Assembly: GCA_013697465.1 (NCBI GenBank)
Contig: JACCWU010000256.1
Coordinates: 1-8,037 of the forward strand
DNA from: Actinomycetota bacterium
GTDB taxonomy: Bacteria; Actinomycetota; Thermoleophilia; Gaiellales; Gaiellaceae
Length of the DNA stretch: 8,037 bases
Reading direction: 5' to 3'
Part shown: positions 5,933 to 8,037 of the stretch, in pieces
Layout of the letters: each line of letters opens with the position of its first letter
Position numbering within the stretch: the stretch's first letter is position 1
Notes under the pieces: model-generated
The model's database searches: none
Seen by the model: the letters and a program-made list of their open reading frames with translations, nothing else
What the model was told of the DNA's origin: nothing
Position numbers and translations under genes: made by a program

Positions 5933-6354
5933 CGGACGTGTGGTCGCAAAGGGCGCAGCTCTACGTCGAGTCGGACGCACATCGATCGGGTCAGGACCTC
6001 GAGCAGCTCGTGGCATGGGCGGCCGGGGCGCGTACCGTGCTCGACGTCGCGACCGGCGGAGGCCATGTCGCTCGTCGTCTGCGGGAGGGCGGCATCCAGG
6101 TGGTCACGTGCGACGCGGCACCGGGAATGGCTCCAGACGTCGTCTGCCCCGCAGAAGAGCTCCCGTTTGCCGACTCGAGCTTCGACGCCGTGACCTGCCG
6201 CACCGCCGCCCATCACTTCTCGGATGTTCGGGTGGCGATCGCGGAGATGGCGCGCGTTGCGCGCGAGCAGGTGCTCCTCGTGGACACGGCGCACATGGGC
6301 GAAGCCGGCGAGCGCGCGGAGAGCCTTCGCGACCCGTCACACGTCCGGAACTAG
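5929..6354 (+). CDS. Class I SAM-dependent methyltransferase (UbiE/Methyltransf_11 type), C-terminally truncated
   Basis: A 141-residue Rossmann methyltransferase. Motif I is V37-L-D39-V-A-T-G43-G-G45-H, the SAM-binding glycine loop. D62 ends the second strand, where the acidic residue contacts the SAM ribose. AEELPFADSSFDAVTCR (75-91) covers motifs II and III, then A94-H-H-F97 and a VLLVDT strand (about 122-127). It stops at RDPSHVRN followed by TAG. Full-length relatives, as I recall them, are about 200-260 residues and continue from this point (often with an aromatic residue and an E-W helix) into the last strands and substrate-binding part. So roughly 70-110 residues are missing and activity is doubtful. 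It overlaps sucC by ATGA and ends 1 base before sucD, so it is co-transcribed with both. The frame and start signals are intact, so I list it as a CDS, not a pseudogene. The substrate is unknown. Confidence 0.82.
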   Translation: MTDVWSQRAQLYVESDAHRSGQDLEQLVAWAAGARTVLDVATGGGHVARRLREGGIQVVTCDAAPGMAPDVVCPAEELPFADSSFDAVTCRTAAHHFSDVRVAIAEMARVAREQVLLVDTAHMGEAGERAESLRDPSHVRN

Positions 6355-6355
6355 C

Positions 6356-7228
6356 GTGGCCATCCTCGTCGATACGGACACGAGGCTTGTCGTCCAGGGT
6401 CTCACGGGCTCGGAGGGCAAGTTCCACGGGCTGCGGAATCGTGCGTACGGCACGCAGCTCGTCGCGGGCGTGACTCCGGGGAAGGGCGGCCAGGACGTCG
6501 AGGGCGTGCCGGTGTTCGACACGGTCGTCGCCGCGGTTACGGAGACGGGCGCCAACACGTCGATGATCTTCGTGCCCGCGCCGTTCGCCGCAGACGCGAT
6601 CTACGAGGCGCTCGACGCGGGGATCGCGATCGTCATCTGCATCACCGAAGGCGTGCCTGCGCACGAGATGCTCCGCATCCACGCGTACCTACGGACCCGC
6701 GACGCCACGATGATCGGCCCGAACTGCCCGGGCGTGCTCTCTCCGGAAAAGGCGAACGTTGGAATCATCCCGGCGGAGATCTTCCGCGAGGGCTCTGTCG
6801 GGCTCGTCTCCCGCTCGGGGACGCTGACGTATCAGATCGGCCACGAGCTCACCCAGCTCGGCCTCGGGAACTCGACCATCGTCGGTATCGGCGGAGATCC
6901 GGTGGTCGGGGCGTCGTTCGTCGAGGTGCTCGCGCGCTTCGAGGCGGATCCGCAGACGGAGCACGTCGTCATGGTCGGCGAGATCGGCGGCGACGAGGAG
7001 GAGAAGGCCGCCTCCTTCATCGAGTCCGAGATGTCGAAGCCCGTGGTCGCGTACATCGCTGGCTTCACAGCGCCGCCCGGGAAGACGATGGGGCATGCGG
7101 GGGCGATCATCTCCGGGTCGGCGGGAACCGCCCAGGCCAAGAAGGACGCGCTCGAAGAGCGAGGCGTGCGGGTCGGGACGACGCCGACAGAGGCCGCCGA
7201 GCTCGTCGCCGCCCTCGCGCGTGCGTAA
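6356..7228 (+). CDS. sucD: Succinyl-CoA ligase (ADP/GDP-forming) alpha subunit
   Basis: The alpha subunit binds CoA and carries the histidine phosphorylated during catalysis. The CoA-binding fold begins at Q14-G-L-T-G-S-E-G21. G121-P-N-C-P-G126 and SRSGTLTYQIGHEL are typical of the family, followed by GIGGDPVVG. E209 (in GEIGG) and the active-site H247 (in M-G-H-A-G-A) match E208 and H246 of the Escherichia coli enzyme. At 290 residues the length is normal. I chose the GTG at 6356 because it gives the usual start MAILVDTDTRLVVQG. A longer frame opens at 6224, but those residues come from the methyltransferase in another frame. A weak GGAA (6347-6350) may serve as ribosome binding site, and the 1-base gap to the methyltransferase stop implies translational coupling. 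Confidence 0.96.
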   Translation: MAILVDTDTRLVVQGLTGSEGKFHGLRNRAYGTQLVAGVTPGKGGQDVEGVPVFDTVVAAVTETGANTSMIFVPAPFAADAIYEALDAGIAIVICITEGVPAHEMLRIHAYLRTRDATMIGPNCPGVLSPEKANVGIIPAEIFREGSVGLVSRSGTLTYQIGHELTQLGLGNSTIVGIGGDPVVGASFVEVLARFEADPQTEHVVMVGEIGGDEEEKAASFIESEMSKPVVAYIAGFTAPPGKTMGHAGAIISGSAGTAQAKKDALEERGVRVGTTPTEAAELVAALARA

Positions 7229-7232
7229 AGAC

Positions 7233-8037
7233 GTGAGCGGCGCGCGAGTCGCGGTCGTCGGCGCTGGGCTCATGGGGCGGTGGCACGCGTCCGCGGCTGC
7301 GCGGACCGGCGCGCAGATCGCCGCGGTCGTCGACGTGCGCCTCGACGCGGCAAGCGCGCTCGCGGCGAGGCACGGCGAGGCCTCGACCTACAGCGACCTC
7401 GAGAGCGCGCTCTCTGCGACCCCGATCGACGTCGTCCACGTCTGCACGCCGACGGAGGAGCACGCGGCGCTCGTGGGGATTGCGCTCGAACGCGGCTGCC
7501 ACGCGCTCGTGGAGAAGCCGCTGGCGGAGTCGCTCGCCGAGACCGAGGCACTGCTCGCGCAAGCGCAGGAAAGCGGGCTCGCGGTCAACCCGGTGCACCA
7601 GTTTCCCTTCCAGCCCGGTTTCCGCCAAGTTCTCGAGCGCCGTGCGCGCCTGGGCGAGCTCGTGCACGTCTCGTACCGCACGTGCTCCGCGGGCGGGGAA
7701 GGGCGCCCGCCGGAGGAACGGCGGCGCGTGCTGCTCGAGATCCTGCCGCACCCGGTGTCGCTGCTCCACCACCTCTTCCGCCTCTCGTTCGACCTCGCCG
7801 AGGTCGAGGTGGTGCGGTTCACGGAAGACGATCTCGACCTTGTCGGCACGCTCGGTGACACGCGCCTGGACGTCTCCATCTCGCTCCGCGGGCGGCCTAC
7901 GCGCAACGAGCTCGAGGTCGTCGGAGAGCGGGCAAGCGCGCTCGTCGACCTGTTCCACGGCTACGCAGTCGTCGAAGGCGGACGCGTCTCTCGCTCGGCC
8001 AAAGCGCTGCGACCGTTCGCGTTGGGCGGACTGCTCG
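7233..8037 (+). CDS. Gfo/Idh/MocA family oxidoreductase, 3' end beyond the window
   Basis: This NAD(P)-dependent dehydrogenase family acts on sugars, inositols and related polyols. About 268 codons are present and the frame is open at the window edge. The Rossmann nucleotide loop is V8-V-G10-A-G12-L-M-G15-R-W-H18, followed by the VVD strand. VHVCTPTEEHAA and V93-E94-K95-P96-L97 are hallmarks; K95 is the conserved catalytic lysine. E169-x3-H173 sits where relatives such as inositol dehydrogenase have D-x3-H, and the usual G-H/N-x-x-R-F block appears as NPVHQFPFQPGF (119-130), so it is a divergent member whose substrate I cannot assign. The start may be GTG 7233, giving MSGARVAVVGAG, or GTG 7221, which overlaps the sucD stop by 8 bases and adds four residues. 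It follows sucD closely and may share its transcript, though the function suggests a new sugar or cell-envelope locus. Confidence 0.85.
   Translation, partial: MSGARVAVVGAGLMGRWHASAAARTGAQIAAVVDVRLDAASALAARHGEASTYSDLESALSATPIDVVHVCTPTEEHAALVGIALERGCHALVEKPLAESLAETEALLAQAQESGLAVNPVHQFPFQPGFRQVLERRARLGELVHVSYRTCSAGGEGRPPEERRRVLLEILPHPVSLLHHLFRLSFDLAEVEVVRFTEDDLDLVGTLGDTRLDVSISLRGRPTRNELEVVGERASALVDLFHGYAVVEGGRVSRSAKALRPFALGGLL

Noticed and set aside
4124..6016. 630-codon open frame on the minus strand opposite sucC
   Set aside because: It lies antisense to a clear sucC, is very rich in Arg, Asp, His and Pro with no domain, and covers the promoter region and parts of other genes. This is the expected third-position GC shadow.
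6340..6365. TAG ending the methyltransferase as a simple Tyr (TAC) to stop mutation
   Set aside because: The sequence after the stop is the start of sucD, and reading on in the methyltransferase frame gives no remaining methyltransferase sequence, so loss of the 3' part is needed to explain it.
7107..7958. 283-codon minus-strand frame over sucD and the oxidoreductase
   Set aside because: It is antisense to two well-supported genes, is rich in Arg, Asp, Glu and Ala with no recognisable domain, and is a compositional shadow.

Overview
The window is GC-rich, densely packed bacterial DNA with many GTG/TTG starts, TGATG/ATGA gene overlaps and almost no intergenic space. A 601-residue biotin carboxylase fused to a biotinyl domain (the actinobacterial AccA3/PccA layout), apparent leaderless starts, a SigB/SigF-type promoter and an actinobacterial-looking Usp-like protein point to an actinomycetote. 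A deep lineage such as Thermoleophilia is a guess. Nothing looks plasmid-, phage- or transposon-derived: there is no tRNA, rRNA, CRISPR array or insertion sequence.

Layout. (1) Lipid block, 74-3301. pgsA (phosphatidylglycerophosphate synthase, minus) and accA (fused biotin carboxylase/biotin carrier, plus) diverge from a gap of only 22 bases. accA is coupled by a TGATG overlap to a Suc/Fer-like (Apd1-type) protein with a probable thioredoxin-like [2Fe-2S] fold. (2) Stress-type operon on the minus strand, 4129 down to 3298. A textbook SigB/SigF-like promoter and a strong ribosome binding site lead into a 66-residue disordered acidic protein, a 53-residue membrane protein (TGATG overlap) and a Usp-like protein (5-base gap). 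This operon converges on the Suc/Fer gene so tightly that both stop codons lie in one CTAG palindrome. (3) A membrane-anchored protein of unknown function (4147-4737, minus), divergent from (4) the succinyl-CoA ligase operon on the plus strand. That operon is sucC with a TTG start and probably a leaderless message, then a C-terminally truncated SAM methyltransferase wedged between the two ligase subunits, then sucD. (5) A Gfo/Idh/MocA oxidoreductase begins right after sucD and runs off the window.

How they work together. SucC and SucD form the substrate-level phosphorylation step of the TCA cycle. AccA makes carboxybiotin for malonyl-CoA or methylmalonyl-CoA synthesis, but its carboxyltransferase partner is not in the window. 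PgsA makes the precursor of phosphatidylglycerol and cardiolipin. The most interesting parts are the putative general-stress operon with two tiny uncharacterised proteins, and the methyltransferase remnant between sucC and sucD.
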